Assembly (NCBI GenBank): GCA_025363775.1
Contig: JANYLG010000066.1
Coordinates: 1-52,863, forward strand
DNA from: Acidobacteriota bacterium
Lineage (GTDB): Bacteria; Acidobacteriota; Vicinamibacteria; Vicinamibacterales; Fen-181
DNA length: 52,863 bases
Reading direction: 5' to 3'
Shown: in pieces, positions 1 to 10,725 of the stretch
How positions within the stretch are numbered: the first letter of the stretch is position 1
Layout of the letters: every line of letters begins with the position of its first letter
Notes under the pieces: generated by a model
Database searches by the model: none
What the model was told of the DNA's origin: nothing
The model's input: only the letters and a program-made list of their open reading frames with translations
Made by a program: the position numbers and the translations under genes

Positions 1-973
1 CGCTGCGGTCGCGCACCAGGACACCGCGCTCGCTGAGCCCGTCGCGGATCGCCATCGAGGCGTCTCCGACGTGGAACAGGACGAAGTTGCCTTGGCTCTT
101 GTAGAACGGAATGCCGCGTTTCTCGAAGCCCTCGTAGAGCCGTTCTCTCGCCAGGATCGCCTGGCCCACGAAATCGGCGACGTAGGCGGGGTCACCCACC
201 CCGGCGCGGGCCGCTACCGCCGCGAGAATGTTCACACTGTATGGCGATTGCGCCTTGTGCAGGAACTTCACGTTGTCTTCTTGCGAGAACAGGCAGCCGA
301 TGCGCAGCCCGGCGAGGCCGTACGCTTTCGAAAAGGTTCGGCTGACGAACAGATTCTGGTAGCGATCTATCAGCGGCAGTGCCGTCACGCCGCAGAACTC
401 GTAGTAGGCCTCGTCGAACAGCACGGCGGCCCGGGGCGCGTGCTTCAGAATGGTTTCGATCGTCTCACACCCAATGCCCGTGCCGGTCGGGTTGTTGGGA
501 TTCGAAATGAGGACCGCGCGTGTCGCGGGCGAGATTGCCGCGAGCAGTTCTTCGAGCGGGAAAGCCAGGCTGGCAGCGCGATAAGGCCGCTCGAGAATCT
601 TCGCTCCCGCCACCTCCGAATAGAAACGGTACATGGCGTACGAGGGCGTGAGTACGATGACTTCCTCGTCCTTGTCCACGAAGGTATTGATCAGCACCTG
701 GATCGCTTCGTCGGTGCCGTTGGTCAGCGAGAATTGCGACTGGGGCACGCGGAAGAACCCGGACAAGGCCTCGCGCGTCGCTTCATATTCTGGGTAGATC
801 GTCAGGCGCTCCTGCGTGATTGCCTGTACTAGTGCGCGCACCACGGCGGGCGAACACCCCACGGTATTCTCGTTGAAATCCAGGCGCAGCTTGCCGGCTC
901 GCCCCGCGGTCGGAGGCGAGTAGGAAGCCATCTCTACGACCGCGCGACGCGGCTTCAACTCTGCCTCATCCAC
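1..973 (-). CDS. hisC: Histidinol-phosphate aminotransferase, 3' end outside window
   Basis: Reading the minus strand by eye gives (M)DEAELKPRRAVVEMASYSPPTAGRAGKLRLDFNENTVGCSP..., with an SNPNNPTGTG motif and an SRTFSKAYGLAGLRIG PLP-lysine motif. It has a GTG start at 973 (ATG alternative at 931), overlaps the hisD stop, and is open to the window edge. Confidence 0.9.
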   Translation of the reverse strand, partial: MDEAELKPRRAVVEMASYSPPTAGRAGKLRLDFNENTVGCSPAVVRALVQAITQERLTIYPEYEATREALSGFFRVPQSQFSLTNGTDEAIQVLINTFVDKDEEVIVLTPSYAMYRFYSEVAGAKILERPYRAASLAFPLEELLAAISPATRAVLISNPNNPTGTGIGCETIETILKHAPRAAVLFDEAYYEFCGVTALPLIDRYQNLFVSRTFSKAYGLAGLRIGCLFSQEDNVKFLHKAQSPYSVNILAAVAARAGVGDPAYVADFVGQAILARERLYEGFEKRGIPFYKSQGNFVLFHVGDASMAIRDGLSERGVLVRDRS

Positions 974-2207
974 GGCGTACCTCCACCGAGCGCGCATGCG
1001 CTTCCAGGCCCTCGGCACGGGCCAGCGTTGTAATGGCTGGCGACAATCGAGCCAGTGCCTGGGGATTCAACTGCTGGACGGAAATCACCTTCACAAAGTC
1101 GGCCGCGCTGAGCCCTCCACGCAGTCTGGCCGCGCCCGATGTCGGCAACACGTGGTTGGGGCCGGAGGCATAGTCGCCGGCCGCCTCCGGGCTGGTTGGT
1201 CCCAGAAACACACTGCCCGCGTGACGCACGCCTCCGATCAACGTTGCATCCTGCAGGCTCAGATGTTCGGGCGCGAAGCGGTTCGACAACTCCATCGCCT
1301 CTTCGTCCGAGGCGACCAGAAGGATGGCGCTGTTCTTGTCAATGGCTTTGCGTGCTGTCGGAGCGGTCGGTAGCGTGGTGAGTTGCGTTGCGATCTCCGC
1401 CGCGACGGCTTCGGCCAGACTCTTCGACGTCGTGAGGAGAATCGCGGAGGCGTCGGTGTCATGCTCGGCCTGAGCCAGCATATCGGCCGCCAGCCAGCGC
1501 GGATTTCCCTCCGAAGCGATGATGAGTATCTCGGTCGGCCCGGCCACGAAATCGATGCCGACTTCTCCGGCCAGCAGTTTCTTCGCGGCTGCGACATAGA
1601 TGTTGCCGGGGCCCACGATGCGGTCGGCGCGCGGGACGGTTCGCGTGCCGTAGGCGAACGCCGCGATGGCCTGCGCGCCACCCATTTCGAAGACGTGTGT
1701 CGCCTCGAGAATGAAAGCCGTGCCGAAGAGTTCGTCCATCGGCCGCGGCGTGGCCACCATGATGTTCGCGACGCCCGCGACCTTCGCGGGCACCACTGTC
1801 ATGATGACCGTCGAGGGCAGAGGATAGCGCCCTGAAGGAATATAGGCCGCGACGCTCTCGAGGGGGAGCACGATCTGCGAGAGACTCAGTCCTGGCGCCG
1901 GCTGTGCTCTCTTCGCCAGCGGGAGTTGAAGCTTCGCGAAGGCCCGGACGTTCTTTGCCGAAGTCTGTACCGCCTTACAAAATTGCGGCGACAGGCGTCC
2001 GGCCGCCGCGTCGAGTTCGGCTCGTGGCACGGCCACGCTCTTACGTTCCAGCTTGTCGAACTTACGAGCGTATTCGAGCAGGGCTTTGTCGCCGCGCTTG
2101 CGCACGTCTTCGAGGATCGGGCGGACGATCGCCTCGGCGTCGCTGAACCTGGCCGCCCGCCGGCGCAGCAACCCGGCGGCGGCTGAACTCTCGAGGATGC
2201 GAATCAT
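966..2207 (-). CDS. hisD: Histidinol dehydrogenase
   Basis: 413 aa; contains typical HisD stretches such as IVGPGNIYVAAAKKLLAGEVGIDFVAGPTEILIIA and AEHDTDASAILLT. Confidence 0.96.
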   Translation of the reverse strand: MIRILESSAAAGLLRRRAARFSDAEAIVRPILEDVRKRGDKALLEYARKFDKLERKSVAVPRAELDAAAGRLSPQFCKAVQTSAKNVRAFAKLQLPLAKRAQPAPGLSLSQIVLPLESVAAYIPSGRYPLPSTVIMTVVPAKVAGVANIMVATPRPMDELFGTAFILEATHVFEMGGAQAIAAFAYGTRTVPRADRIVGPGNIYVAAAKKLLAGEVGIDFVAGPTEILIIASEGNPRWLAADMLAQAEHDTDASAILLTTSKSLAEAVAAEIATQLTTLPTAPTARKAIDKNSAILLVASDEEAMELSNRFAPEHLSLQDATLIGGVRHAGSVFLGPTSPEAAGDYASGPNHVLPTSGAARLRGGLSAADFVKVISVQQLNPQALARLSPAITTLARAEGLEAHARSVEVRRG

Positions 2208-2220
2208 GGCAGATCGGCCC

Positions 2221-3093
2221 TCACAATACGATCTTGTTCAGCGGGTATTCGACGATGCCTTGCGCGCCCGCTTCTTTGAGACGGGGAATGATAACCCGCA
2301 CGGTGATCTCGTCGAGAATCGTGTTTACCGCCAACCACTCGCCATCGCTGAGCGAAGAGATCGTCGGGTTCTTCAACGCGGGCAAAACAGCCAACACGTG
2401 TTCGAGATCGTTCTTGTGGACGTTCAACATCAGGCCGACTTTACCGAGAGCATGGATCGCGCCTTCGAGCAGCATCGCCACATCTTGGATTTTGCGCCGC
2501 TTCCAGTCATCCTCCCAGGAAGCCTTGTTGGCGATGAACTGCGTGTTCGATTCGAGCACAGTGTCGATGATGCGCAGATTGTTCGCGCGCAGCGACGACC
2601 CGGTCTCGGTGACTTCGACGATGGCGTCGGCCAGCACCGGCGGTTTCACCTCGGTCGCGCCCCAGGAGAACTCCACCCTTGCAGTGACGCCGAACCTTGC
2701 AAGGTACCGCGTTGTGGCCCCTACCAGTTCCGTCGCGATGACTTTGCCTTGCAGGTCCTCAACGCTCTGAAATGGGGACGATTCGGGAACGGCAAGCACC
2801 CAACGCACGACGCCGAAGCTCTGCTTGGCGTAAATCAGATCGGCCACTGTGACGACATCGGAGTCGTTCTCCACCACCCAGTCCAAGCCCGTCAGGCCTG
2901 CGTCGAGTACGCCATCTTCGACGTAGCGCGCCATCTCCTGGGCGCGGATCAGTATGCACTCGATTTCGATGTCGTCGATCGAGGGAAAGTAACTCCGGCT
3001 CGACACCTGAATGTTGAATCCTGCACGACGAAAGAGATCGACGGTCGCGGTCTCGAGACTGCCCTTGGGAATGCCCAGCTTGAGCTTCATCAC
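2221..3093 (-). CDS. hisG: ATP phosphoribosyltransferase (long form)
   Basis: 290 aa; [23 protein letters not shown]-terminus, HisG-like throughout, with a C-terminal regulatory domain length. Confidence 0.95.
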   Translation of the reverse strand: MMKLKLGIPKGSLETATVDLFRRAGFNIQVSSRSYFPSIDDIEIECILIRAQEMARYVEDGVLDAGLTGLDWVVENDSDVVTVADLIYAKQSFGVVRWVLAVPESSPFQSVEDLQGKVIATELVGATTRYLARFGVTARVEFSWGATEVKPPVLADAIVEVTETGSSLRANNLRIIDTVLESNTQFIANKASWEDDWKRRKIQDVAMLLEGAIHALGKVGLMLNVHKNDLEHVLAVLPALKNPTISSLSDGEWLAVNTILDEITVRVIIPRLKEAGAQGIVEYPLNKIVL

Positions 3094-3467
3094 TTGCCTC
3101 CGTATACGTGCTTCGGATCGTAGGTCCGCTCTTCAGTGACCTTCCACTCCGCGCTTTCGAGCGTTCGGAAGAAGCAGCTTTCATAGCCTTCGTGGCAGAC
3201 GCCAGGGCCTTTGACTTCGACGTGCAGCAGAACGCAGTCCTTGTCGCAGTCGGTCTGAATCGATTTCACCACCAGCGTGTGCCCGGAGATCTCGCCCTTC
3301 ATCCACAGCTTGTTGCGCGAGCGCGAGTAGAAGACGGCGCAGCCGGTCTCGACCGTTTTCGCGAACGACTCTTCGTTCATGAAGCCGACCATGAGCACGC
3401 GTCCGCTCTTGAAATCCTGAATGACGGCGGGAATCAACCCGCCGGTTTTCGCAAAATCGAGATCCAT
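3090..3467 (-). CDS. hisI: Phosphoribosyl-AMP cyclohydrolase
   Basis: 125 aa; [40 protein letters not shown] and [12 protein letters not shown] motifs. An SD-like GGAGG lies upstream on the minus strand. Overlaps hisG by 4 nt. Confidence 0.95.
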   Translation of the reverse strand: MDLDFAKTGGLIPAVIQDFKSGRVLMVGFMNEESFAKTVETGCAVFYSRSRNKLWMKGEISGHTLVVKSIQTDCDKDCVLLHVEVKGPGVCHEGYESCFFRTLESAEWKVTEERTYDPKHVYGGK

Positions 3468-3498
3468 TCCAGTCGATTCCCTCCAAGAATTGAGATCA

Positions 3499-3544
3499 CA
3501 AAAACGAAACGGCCCGCTCCCCGATTTGGGGGCGGGCCGTTTCG
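3499..3544 (-). terminator. Rho-independent terminator, probable his attenuator
   Basis: Minus strand CGAAACGGCCCGCCCCCAAATCGGGGAGCGGGCCGTTTCG followed by TTTTTG. The outer 12 bp (3533-3544 with 3505-3516) are perfect. It lies between the His-rich leader peptide and hisI. Confidence 0.88.
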
Positions 3545-3565
3545 CTGAACTCCTTCAATACTCGC

Positions 3566-3634
3566 TCAGGACACAACGTACCCGCCCATCCCATGATGGT
3601 GATGATGGTGGGTGCGGTTCAGATTGAGCGGCAT
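3566..3634 (-). CDS. hisL: His operon leader peptide, MPLNLNRTHHHHHHGMGGYVVS
   Basis: Absent from the ORF track. Minus strand ATG CCG CTC AAT CTG AAC CGC ACC CAC CAT CAT CAC CAT CAT GGG ATG GGC GGG TAC GTT GTG TCC TGA: six consecutive His codons directly upstream of a terminator and hisI. Confidence 0.87.
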   Translation of the reverse strand: MPLNLNRTHHHHHHGMGGYVVS

Positions 3635-3754
3635 GAAGATGACAGAATAACACGCATTGCGGCATTGACCCGCCCTCCTCGCGTCGCGCCGTCTCGAATG
3701 TCGCGTTGGCCACGACCTGTTCCGGCTGAGGTGGCGCGGGGGGCCGCGCGCTCT

Positions 3755-3952
3755 TCACCGCACGTTCGGCCGCCTCCAATTGCAGCTTCCGCACCTGCCA
3801 ACCGATCCTTTGACAGTCACGAACTCGGTTTGCGGCGGGGCCTGGGCCTGGGCGGCATGCGGCGCCATGGCCAGCACCGTACGGAGGTCCAGCGCGGAGG
3901 CGGCCGCGGCGAGCGACGACGAGGCAAGGAACTGGCGCCGGTTTTCGCAAAT
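3755..3952 (-). pseudogene. Possible remnant of a Tat-exported protein
   Basis: Minus-strand frame reads ICENRRQFLASSSLAAAASALDLRTVLAMAPHAAQAQAPPQTEFVTVKGSVGR..., a twin-Arg signal-like N-terminus. It has no ATG/GTG start, an upstream TAA and an early stop. Confidence 0.3.
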
Positions 3953-4008
3953 CCGACGGCCGGAAGTGGGTTACGCTTGTGCCCGGCGCGCTCGAGAGGT
4001 TGCTGACG

Positions 4009-5295
4009 ATGTCCTTCCTGGATCGGATCTTCCCGGGGTTCCTGGCCGCACGGCGGGATCTGGCCGCGCGCCGTCCGCCCCATTTCCGCCCCGTCGCGGC
4101 GTCGTTTGCGCCATCGCCCGCGCCGTTCGACGATCTCCCGGCGCCCGAGGTCGACACGATCAACGAGAGCTCGCGGCGCTACTTCGAGCAGGACGGGATG
4201 CGGGCCTTCTGGATCAACAAGCCGTTCTCGGACGCGGTGTGGACCGGCTGGACGCTGTGGCGCTTCGGTCACCTGCTGACGGCGCTCGACCTGCGGCCCG
4301 GGGATCGTGTGCTCGACTTCGGCTGCGGGTCGGGCTGGTCTTCCATGATGCTCGCGCGGATGGGAACCGAGGTCGTGGGCATGGACATCGCGCCGGCGGC
4401 CATCGAGATCGCCCGCGAGACCTCGGCGCGCGGCCTGATGGACGTTGATGTGCCGCGTCCGCGATTCCAGGTGTACTCGGGCGGGCGCATCGACGCGCCG
4501 GACGGCCACTTCGACGCGATTGTGGTGTACGACGCGTTCCACCACCTGCCAAACCCGCGGACGGTGCTCGACGAGTTCCACCGCGTGCTGGCGCCGAACA
4601 GCCGGCTCGGCCTCGCCGAGCCGGGCATCGGCCACGCCGAGGGCGCGCATTCCCGCGACGAGATGGCCAAGGGCGTGCTCGAGCGCGAGCTGGACCTCGA
4701 GCAGCTGCATCGGAGCGGCCTGGCCGCGGGGTTCCAGGGCATGGAGGTGCTGGTCCCGGGCCTGCACCCGCACTCTGTCACGCTCCCGATGCGGCGGCTC
4801 CGATGGTACCTGCGCGGGCTGTCGTGGCTCGTGCCGGCGGACCATGTCCGCCTGGCGATCCTGCGGACGCCGATCGCGGTGTTCTGGAAAGGCCCCTACT
4901 TCATTTCGAGCGCCCACCCGCGTGACCAGTCGGCGGCGATCAAGCCGGGCCGCGCCTCGTTGACCTGCCGGCCGGGTGAGGCGTTCGTCATCGACGCCGA
5001 CGTGACCAACACGAACACGACGGTGTGGTTGAAGGACGGCCAACGAGGCCGGGGAGTCGTACGGCTCGGCGCGCACCTGCTCGCCGGCGACGGTCGGGCC
5101 ATCGAGCAGGACTACGGCCGCGCGGCGATCCCGCACGACATGGCGCGCGGTTCGAGCGCGCGCCTCGAGTTACGCCTGTGGGCTCCAGGCACGGCCGGCC
5201 GGTTCATCGTCCGCCTCGACATGGTCGACGAGGGCATCGCCTGGTTCGCAGCCGAGAACTCGCCGACCGCAGACGTCACGCTCATGGTGGGATAG
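4009..5295 (+). CDS. Class I SAM-dependent methyltransferase with C-terminal beta-rich extension
   Basis: Motif I VLDFGCGSGWSSMMLARMGTEVVGMDIAP and DAIVVYDAFHHLPNP. ATG at 4009; a GTG at 3979 is an alternative start. Confidence 0.85.
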   Translation: MSFLDRIFPGFLAARRDLAARRPPHFRPVAASFAPSPAPFDDLPAPEVDTINESSRRYFEQDGMRAFWINKPFSDAVWTGWTLWRFGHLLTALDLRPGDRVLDFGCGSGWSSMMLARMGTEVVGMDIAPAAIEIARETSARGLMDVDVPRPRFQVYSGGRIDAPDGHFDAIVVYDAFHHLPNPRTVLDEFHRVLAPNSRLGLAEPGIGHAEGAHSRDEMAKGVLERELDLEQLHRSGLAAGFQGMEVLVPGLHPHSVTLPMRRLRWYLRGLSWLVPADHVRLAILRTPIAVFWKGPYFISSAHPRDQSAAIKPGRASLTCRPGEAFVIDADVTNTNTTVWLKDGQRGRGVVRLGAHLLAGDGRAIEQDYGRAAIPHDMARGSSARLELRLWAPGTAGRFIVRLDMVDEGIAWFAAENSPTADVTLMVG

Positions 5296-5520
5296 CCGGT
5301 ACCGTCCGCGAACGCCCGAACAATCCTCGCCTTTGACCGCGTTGCGCTCGACGTTCGCGTGGACACTGGTATGGTCGCCGAGGTGACCATACCTCCGCGT
5401 CGCCGCATGCGGTGGCTTCGGTTGCGTTCGCCCGACTCGGGGGATGCCGCAGTGGCCGAAGGTCAAGCTGTCGTGACGGTGTTGGCCCTGGAAGGTGTCT
5501 GGTGCAGGCTGACAACGGCT

Positions 5521-6738
5521 CTACCGCCTCGCGTATTTCGTCTCGACGTAGTCGTCCACCAGACACTGGAACGCGTCGGCCAGCTCTATGGAGGTGCCCT
5601 CGAGCGTCGTGACGTGCCGCCCGTCGATGAACACGGGACAGTGCGGCGCTTCGCCGATGCCCGGCAGGCTGATGCCGATATTGGCGGCCTTCGATTCGCC
5701 GGGGCCGTTCACCACGCATCCCATCACCGCCAGCGTCATCTGCTCGACGCCGTCGTAGCGCTCCTTCCACGCCGGCATCTGCTCGCGCACATAGCCCTGG
5801 ATGCGCTCGGCCAGCTCCTGGAAGGTCGTGCTCGTCGTCCGGCCGCAGCCAGGGCAGGCAGTGACGCTCGGAGCAAAGGCCCGGAGCCCGAGCGCCTGCA
5901 ACAGCTCGCACGCGGCGTACACCTCTTCCCGACGGTCGCCCCCGGGGCGGGGCGTGAGCGACACGCGAATCGTGTCACCGATGCCCTCGTTCAGCAGCAC
6001 GCCCATCGCCGACGCCGACCACACCAGGCCCTTGATTCCCATCCCGGCCTCGGTCAGCCCGAGGTGCAGCGGCTGATCGGTCTTCGTCGCGAGATCGCGA
6101 TACACCGCGATGAGGTGAGCGGGCCGTGACACCTTGCAGGAGATGATGACCTGGTCCTCGCGGAGGCCGGACTCGAGCGCCAGGCCGGCGGATTCGAGCG
6201 CCGAGAGGACCAGGCACTCGCTGACAATCTCCTCCGAGGTGAGCCCGAGGTTCCGGTCGGAATTCTCCTGCATGCGCCGCATCACCAGGTCCTGGTTCAG
6301 CGATCCGCCGTTCACGCCAATCCGCACCGGCTTTCCCTCGTCCACGGCGACTTTGCAGATCGTCGCGAACTGTTCGTCCCGCCGGCGGCCTGACCCCACG
6401 TTGCCGGGGTTGATCCGGTACTTGTCGAGCGCGCGGGCGCAGTCGGGATGGCGCGTCAGGAGCAGATGGCCGTTGTAATGGAAGTCACCAATGAGCGGTG
6501 CGTCGCACCCGGAGTCGAGCAGGCGGCGTTTGATCGCTGGCACCGCTGCGGCGGCTTCCGGCCGGTTCACGGTGACGCGCAGCATCTCCGACCCCGCGCG
6601 CGCCAGCTCGACGCATTGGCGGACAGTCGAGTCCACGTCAGCCGTCTCCGTGTTGCACATCGACTGGACGACCACGGGCGCGCCGCCTCCAACCTGGACC
6701 TTGCCCACGCGCACGCCGACGGTGTGATGGCGCTTCAT
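5521..6738 (-). CDS. ispG: 4-hydroxy-3-methylbut-2-en-1-yl diphosphate synthase
   Basis: 405 aa; [45 protein letters not shown] and [10 protein letters not shown] motifs. Confidence 0.96.
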   Translation of the reverse strand: MKRHHTVGVRVGKVQVGGGAPVVVQSMCNTETADVDSTVRQCVELARAGSEMLRVTVNRPEAAAAVPAIKRRLLDSGCDAPLIGDFHYNGHLLLTRHPDCARALDKYRINPGNVGSGRRRDEQFATICKVAVDEGKPVRIGVNGGSLNQDLVMRRMQENSDRNLGLTSEEIVSECLVLSALESAGLALESGLREDQVIISCKVSRPAHLIAVYRDLATKTDQPLHLGLTEAGMGIKGLVWSASAMGVLLNEGIGDTIRVSLTPRPGGDRREEVYAACELLQALGLRAFAPSVTACPGCGRTTSTTFQELAERIQGYVREQMPAWKERYDGVEQMTLAVMGCVVNGPGESKAANIGISLPGIGEAPHCPVFIDGRHVTTLEGTSIELADAFQCLVDDYVETKYARR

Positions 6739-6820
6739 ACAGCGATCATAGCAGGGGCCTGTCCGGGAAGACTGCCGAGCCCGCAGGTGGACCTCGACAA
6801 CAGGAATCGCGGTCTCGTGC

Positions 6821-8122
6821 CTACACGACAGCGCCGGCTTCTTTCATCGCCGCCTTCGCCGCGCGGACCGTCTTCCTCACATCTGCCTCGGTGTGGGCCG
6901 CCGAGAGGAACCAGGCTTCGAACTGCGACGGCGGCAAATACACCCCCCGCGTCAGCATGCCCCTGAAGAACGCCGCGTACTGCATGCAGTTCGACTGGAG
7001 CGCCGACCGGTAATCGCGCACTGGCGAGCTGGTAAAGAACGGCGTGAGCAGCGATCCGTGCGCATTCACCTGCAGCGGGACCCCGGCATCTCTCGCCGCC
7101 TCGGTGAGGCCCAGGGCCAGCATCGCGCCGAGCCGGGACAACCGTTTGTAGAGATCCTTCGACAGCGCGTGGAGCGACCACAGGCCCGCCGCCATCGCGA
7201 GCGGGTTCCCGGACAGCGTTCCGGCCTGATAGACCGGGCCCGCCGGCGAGATGTATTCCATCAGGTCCGCCCGGCCGCCGTACGCGCCGACCGGCAACCC
7301 GCCGCCGATGATCTTCCCGAGGCACGTCAGGTCAGGCTTGACCTTCCAGACGTGCTGCGCGCCGCCCGCGGCCACTCGGAAGCCGGAGATGACCTCGTCG
7401 AAGATGAGCAGCATGCCGTAGCGGTCACACAGGTCTCGCAACCCCGCGAGAAACCCGTCCGACGGGAGCACGACTCCCATATTGCCGGCCAGCGGCTCCA
7501 CCACGACCGCCGCGATCTGATGGCGATAGCTATCGCACAGCCGCTCGCAGGACGACAGGTCGTTGTAGGTCGCGATCAGGGTGTGCTGCGCGGTCTTGCG
7601 GGGCACGCCGGGGCTCGTGGGCACGCCGAGCGTCGTGGCGCCAGAGCCCGCCTTGACGAGGAACTGGTCGGCGTGGCCGTGATAGCACCCTTCGAACTTG
7701 ATGATGCGGTCGCGACCCGTAGCGGCCCTCGCGAGCCGCACGGCGCTCATCGCCGCCTCGGTCCCGGAGTTGACGAATCGCACGCGCTCGATCGACGGCA
7801 TCAGCGAGCGCACTTTCTCGCCGAGCGTCACCTCGGACTCGGTCGGGGCGCCGTAACTGGTGCCCAGACGCGCGGTGTCGGCGATGACCTTCACCAGGCC
7901 CCGTGGCGCGTGGCCGTGGATCAGCGGGCCCCACGACATCACGTAGTCGATGTAGGTGTGGCCGTCCACATCTTCCAGGCGGGCGCCCCTGGCGGCCTTG
8001 ATGAACAAGGGATCGCCGCCGACCGCCTTGAAGGCGCGGACGGGGCTGTCAACGCCGCCCGGCAGCACTTTCTGCGCGCGGGCGAAGAGCCTGGCGGACT
8101 TGGGCCAATGGAGTATCTTCAT
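6821..8122 (-). CDS. hemL: Glutamate-1-semialdehyde 2,1-aminomutase
   Basis: 433 aa; [59 protein letters not shown] and [17 protein letters not shown] motifs. Confidence 0.97.
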   Translation of the reverse strand: MKILHWPKSARLFARAQKVLPGGVDSPVRAFKAVGGDPLFIKAARGARLEDVDGHTYIDYVMSWGPLIHGHAPRGLVKVIADTARLGTSYGAPTESEVTLGEKVRSLMPSIERVRFVNSGTEAAMSAVRLARAATGRDRIIKFEGCYHGHADQFLVKAGSGATTLGVPTSPGVPRKTAQHTLIATYNDLSSCERLCDSYRHQIAAVVVEPLAGNMGVVLPSDGFLAGLRDLCDRYGMLLIFDEVISGFRVAAGGAQHVWKVKPDLTCLGKIIGGGLPVGAYGGRADLMEYISPAGPVYQAGTLSGNPLAMAAGLWSLHALSKDLYKRLSRLGAMLALGLTEAARDAGVPLQVNAHGSLLTPFFTSSPVRDYRSALQSNCMQYAAFFRGMLTRGVYLPPSQFEAWFLSAAHTEADVRKTVRAAKAAMKEAGAVV

Positions 8123-8125
8123 GTC

Positions 8126-9121
8126 CTATTTGAGCGACCGCGCAGCTTCGCGCGCGAAGTAGGTAATGATGATGTCGGCGCCGGCCCGGCGAATGCCGGT
8201 CAGCATCTCCATCATGGCACGGTGGCCGTCGATCCAGCCTCGTTCGGCGGCGGCCTTCAGCATCGAGTACTCGCCGCTCACGTTGTACGCGGCCGTTGGA
8301 TAGCCAAACTCCGCCTTCACGCGGGCGATGACGTCGAGGTACGGCAGCGCGGGCTTCACCATGACGATGTCCGCCCCCTCCTCGATGTCCTCCGCCACCT
8401 CGCGCAGCGCTTCTTCCGAGTTGCCCGGATCCATCTGGTGAGAGCGCCGGTCACCGAACTTCGGCGCCGAGTCAGCCGCGTCGCGGAACGGGCCGTAGAA
8501 GGCCGAGCAATACTTGGCCGCGTACGACATGATCGCGACGTCCTGGAACCCACGCTCGTCGAGCGCACCCCGAATCGCGCCGATCCGGCCGTCCAACATG
8601 TCGGACGGCGCCACGATGTCGGCGCCCGCCTCGGCATGGGAGATGGCCACGCGGACGAGGAGCCCCACGCTCTCGTCGTTGGCGATCTCGCCGTTCACCA
8701 CGACGCCGCAATGCCCGTGCGACGTGTATTCACACAGGCACACGTCGGTGATCACCAGGATCTCGGGGTCGGCCTGCTTGATGGCCCGGACCGCGGCCTG
8801 CACCGGCGCCTGGGCGTCGTACGCCGCCGATCCCACGTCGTCCTTGTACGCCGGCAGGCCGAACAGCAGCACCCCTGGGACGCCGTCAGCCTTCGCCGCC
8901 ACCGCTTCCTTCACCGCCTCGTCCACCGAGAGGTTGAAGACGCCGGGCATCGACGTCACCTCGCGGCGGACGCCAGAGCCTTCGCACACGAACAACGGAT
9001 AAATCAACATGTCGGGCGAGAGGCGGGTTTCGCGCACCATCGCTCTGATCGCCGGCGACCGTCGCAGGCGGCGGCCGCGGCGGACAAGCTTCAAACGGGT
9101 ACCGATCTCGGTTGGTGACAT
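8126..9121 (-). CDS. hemB: Porphobilinogen synthase
   Basis: 331 aa; [47 protein letters not shown] and [13 protein letters not shown] motifs. Confidence 0.97.
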   Translation of the reverse strand: MSPTEIGTRLKLVRRGRRLRRSPAIRAMVRETRLSPDMLIYPLFVCEGSGVRREVTSMPGVFNLSVDEAVKEAVAAKADGVPGVLLFGLPAYKDDVGSAAYDAQAPVQAAVRAIKQADPEILVITDVCLCEYTSHGHCGVVVNGEIANDESVGLLVRVAISHAEAGADIVAPSDMLDGRIGAIRGALDERGFQDVAIMSYAAKYCSAFYGPFRDAADSAPKFGDRRSHQMDPGNSEEALREVAEDIEEGADIVMVKPALPYLDVIARVKAEFGYPTAAYNVSGEYSMLKAAAERGWIDGHRAMMEMLTGIRRAGADIIITYFAREAARSLK

Positions 9122-9161
9122 AGTGAATCCTCTCTCTGTCCGGACGACCGACCTGTCGCCT

Positions 9162-10706
9162 CTACGACGGAGCCGCGAGTGTCTCGAAGTGATCCACGAT
9201 CGCCCGGACGAGGCCGGGAATCGTGTACTCAGCGGGCATGATCGTCGTCTGGATGCCGCATTGCTGCGCCGCCTCGGCGGTCACGGGGCCGATCGACGCG
9301 ATGGCGACGAGGTGCAGGAGGTCTGCAACCGGTTCAACGCCATAGAGCCTCACGAAGTTGCGCACGGTCGAGGCGCTCGTGAAGGTCAGAACGTCCACCT
9401 GCTTGTCGAGCAGCATCCGGAAGATGTCCGGCTCGCTGTCGCGCTCGATATCGACCGGCACGGTCCGGTAGGCGGTGACCTCAGTCACGCTCGCACCCGA
9501 CTTCCGCAGTTCGTCGGCGAGCCACTCGCGCGCGATGTCGGCTCGCGGCAGCAGGAACTTCTTGCCCGTCAGGTCCCCGGTCGCGCGCAGCGCCTCAACC
9601 ACTGTCTCCGCGCAGTACTCGGCCGGAACCAGGTCCACCTTCAGGCCGTGGCGCGTGAGGTGCTCGGCCGTCCCCGGGCCGATGGCGCACAAGCGTACCC
9701 CGGCCAGCGACCGCGTGTCGGTCGGTCCCGCCTGCATCCGCTGGAAGAAGTAGTCCACGCCGTTCGTGCTCGTGAAGATGACCCAGTCGTACTGGCCCAC
9801 CGTCGCGGACGCCTCGTCCAAGGGGGCGTAGTCTTCGGGCGGAACGATGCGAATCGTCGGGGCCTCGACTACGGTTGCACCTAGTTGCTCGAGCGCCTCC
9901 ACCAGCTCCGCCGCCTGCTCCCGAGGCCGGGTGACGACGATGCGCTTGCCGAACAGCGGTCTGACGTCGAACCAACGCAGGTGCTCGCGCAGCCCGGTCA
10001 CGCGCCCGACGATCAGCATAGCCCCGTTCTTGAACTTCGGCTGGCGCGCCAGCTCGGCCAGTTCGCCGATCGTCGCCTGGACCGTTTCCTGGCTGGGCAG
10101 CGTCCCGTTGAAGACCAGCGCGGCTTTCTCGCCCTTCGACCACCCGTGCGACAGCATCGAGTCGAGGATCCCGGGAAGTTGTGTCGGGCCCGAGTAGCAG
10201 ACGACTGTGCCGCCGAGCTTGCAGAGGCTGCTCCAGTCCACGTGCGGTTTCTTCGCGCGCTCCGCCTCGAGCCCGCGCACGAAGGTGACCGTGTCGCCGC
10301 CGCCGGGATAGGTGATAGGGATGCCGGCGTAGGCCGGGACGCCAATAGCGGCTGGGATGCCGGGCACGACCTCGAACGGCACCGCGTGCTCGTGCAGGAA
10401 CAGCGCCTCTTCACCCCCGCGGTCGAAGACGAACGGGTCGCCCCACTTCAACCTGGCGACAACCTTCCCTTCGAGGGCCTTCTCGGCGAGCAGATAGCAG
10501 ATCGCTTCCTGTTCCAGCGGTTCCGGCGCGGCGGGCCCTACGTCGATCCGCTCGGCGTCCGGCCGGGCATGCCGCACCAGACGTTGGTGCACGAGATGGT
10601 CGTAGATGACCACATCGGCCTGGCCGAGGCAGCGCAGGCCGCGGACGGTGATCAACCCGGGATCTCCGGGCCCGGCTCCGATGAGGTAGACGATCGGTTT
10701 CTTCAT
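9162..10706 (-). CDS. cobA-hemD: Uroporphyrinogen-III C-methyltransferase / uroporphyrinogen-III synthase fusion
   Basis: N-terminal [39 protein letters not shown] (SUMT), then a HemD-type half starting at [25 protein letters not shown]. The upstream extension in the ORF track is not needed. Confidence 0.92.
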   Translation of the reverse strand: MKKPIVYLIGAGPGDPGLITVRGLRCLGQADVVIYDHLVHQRLVRHARPDAERIDVGPAAPEPLEQEAICYLLAEKALEGKVVARLKWGDPFVFDRGGEEALFLHEHAVPFEVVPGIPAAIGVPAYAGIPITYPGGGDTVTFVRGLEAERAKKPHVDWSSLCKLGGTVVCYSGPTQLPGILDSMLSHGWSKGEKAALVFNGTLPSQETVQATIGELAELARQPKFKNGAMLIVGRVTGLREHLRWFDVRPLFGKRIVVTRPREQAAELVEALEQLGATVVEAPTIRIVPPEDYAPLDEASATVGQYDWVIFTSTNGVDYFFQRMQAGPTDTRSLAGVRLCAIGPGTAEHLTRHGLKVDLVPAEYCAETVVEALRATGDLTGKKFLLPRADIAREWLADELRKSGASVTEVTAYRTVPVDIERDSEPDIFRMLLDKQVDVLTFTSASTVRNFVRLYGVEPVADLLHLVAIASIGPVTAEAAQQCGIQTTIMPAEYTIPGLVRAIVDHFETLAAPS

Positions 10707-10725
10707 AGCGGCGTCCGCGACGTGC

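Noticed and set aside
71-832. 253-aa plus-strand ORF
   Set aside because: Antisense to hisC, whose minus-strand translation carries clear aminotransferase motifs. A GC-rich shadow ORF.
3555-4163. 202-aa minus-strand ORF covering the his leader
   Set aside because: Reads the His-codon run in another frame; the HHHHHH frame with terminator context explains the region better.
6893-9118. 741-aa plus-strand ORF
   Set aside because: Antisense to hemL and hemB; Arg/His-rich composition typical of antisense frames; no recognisable domain.
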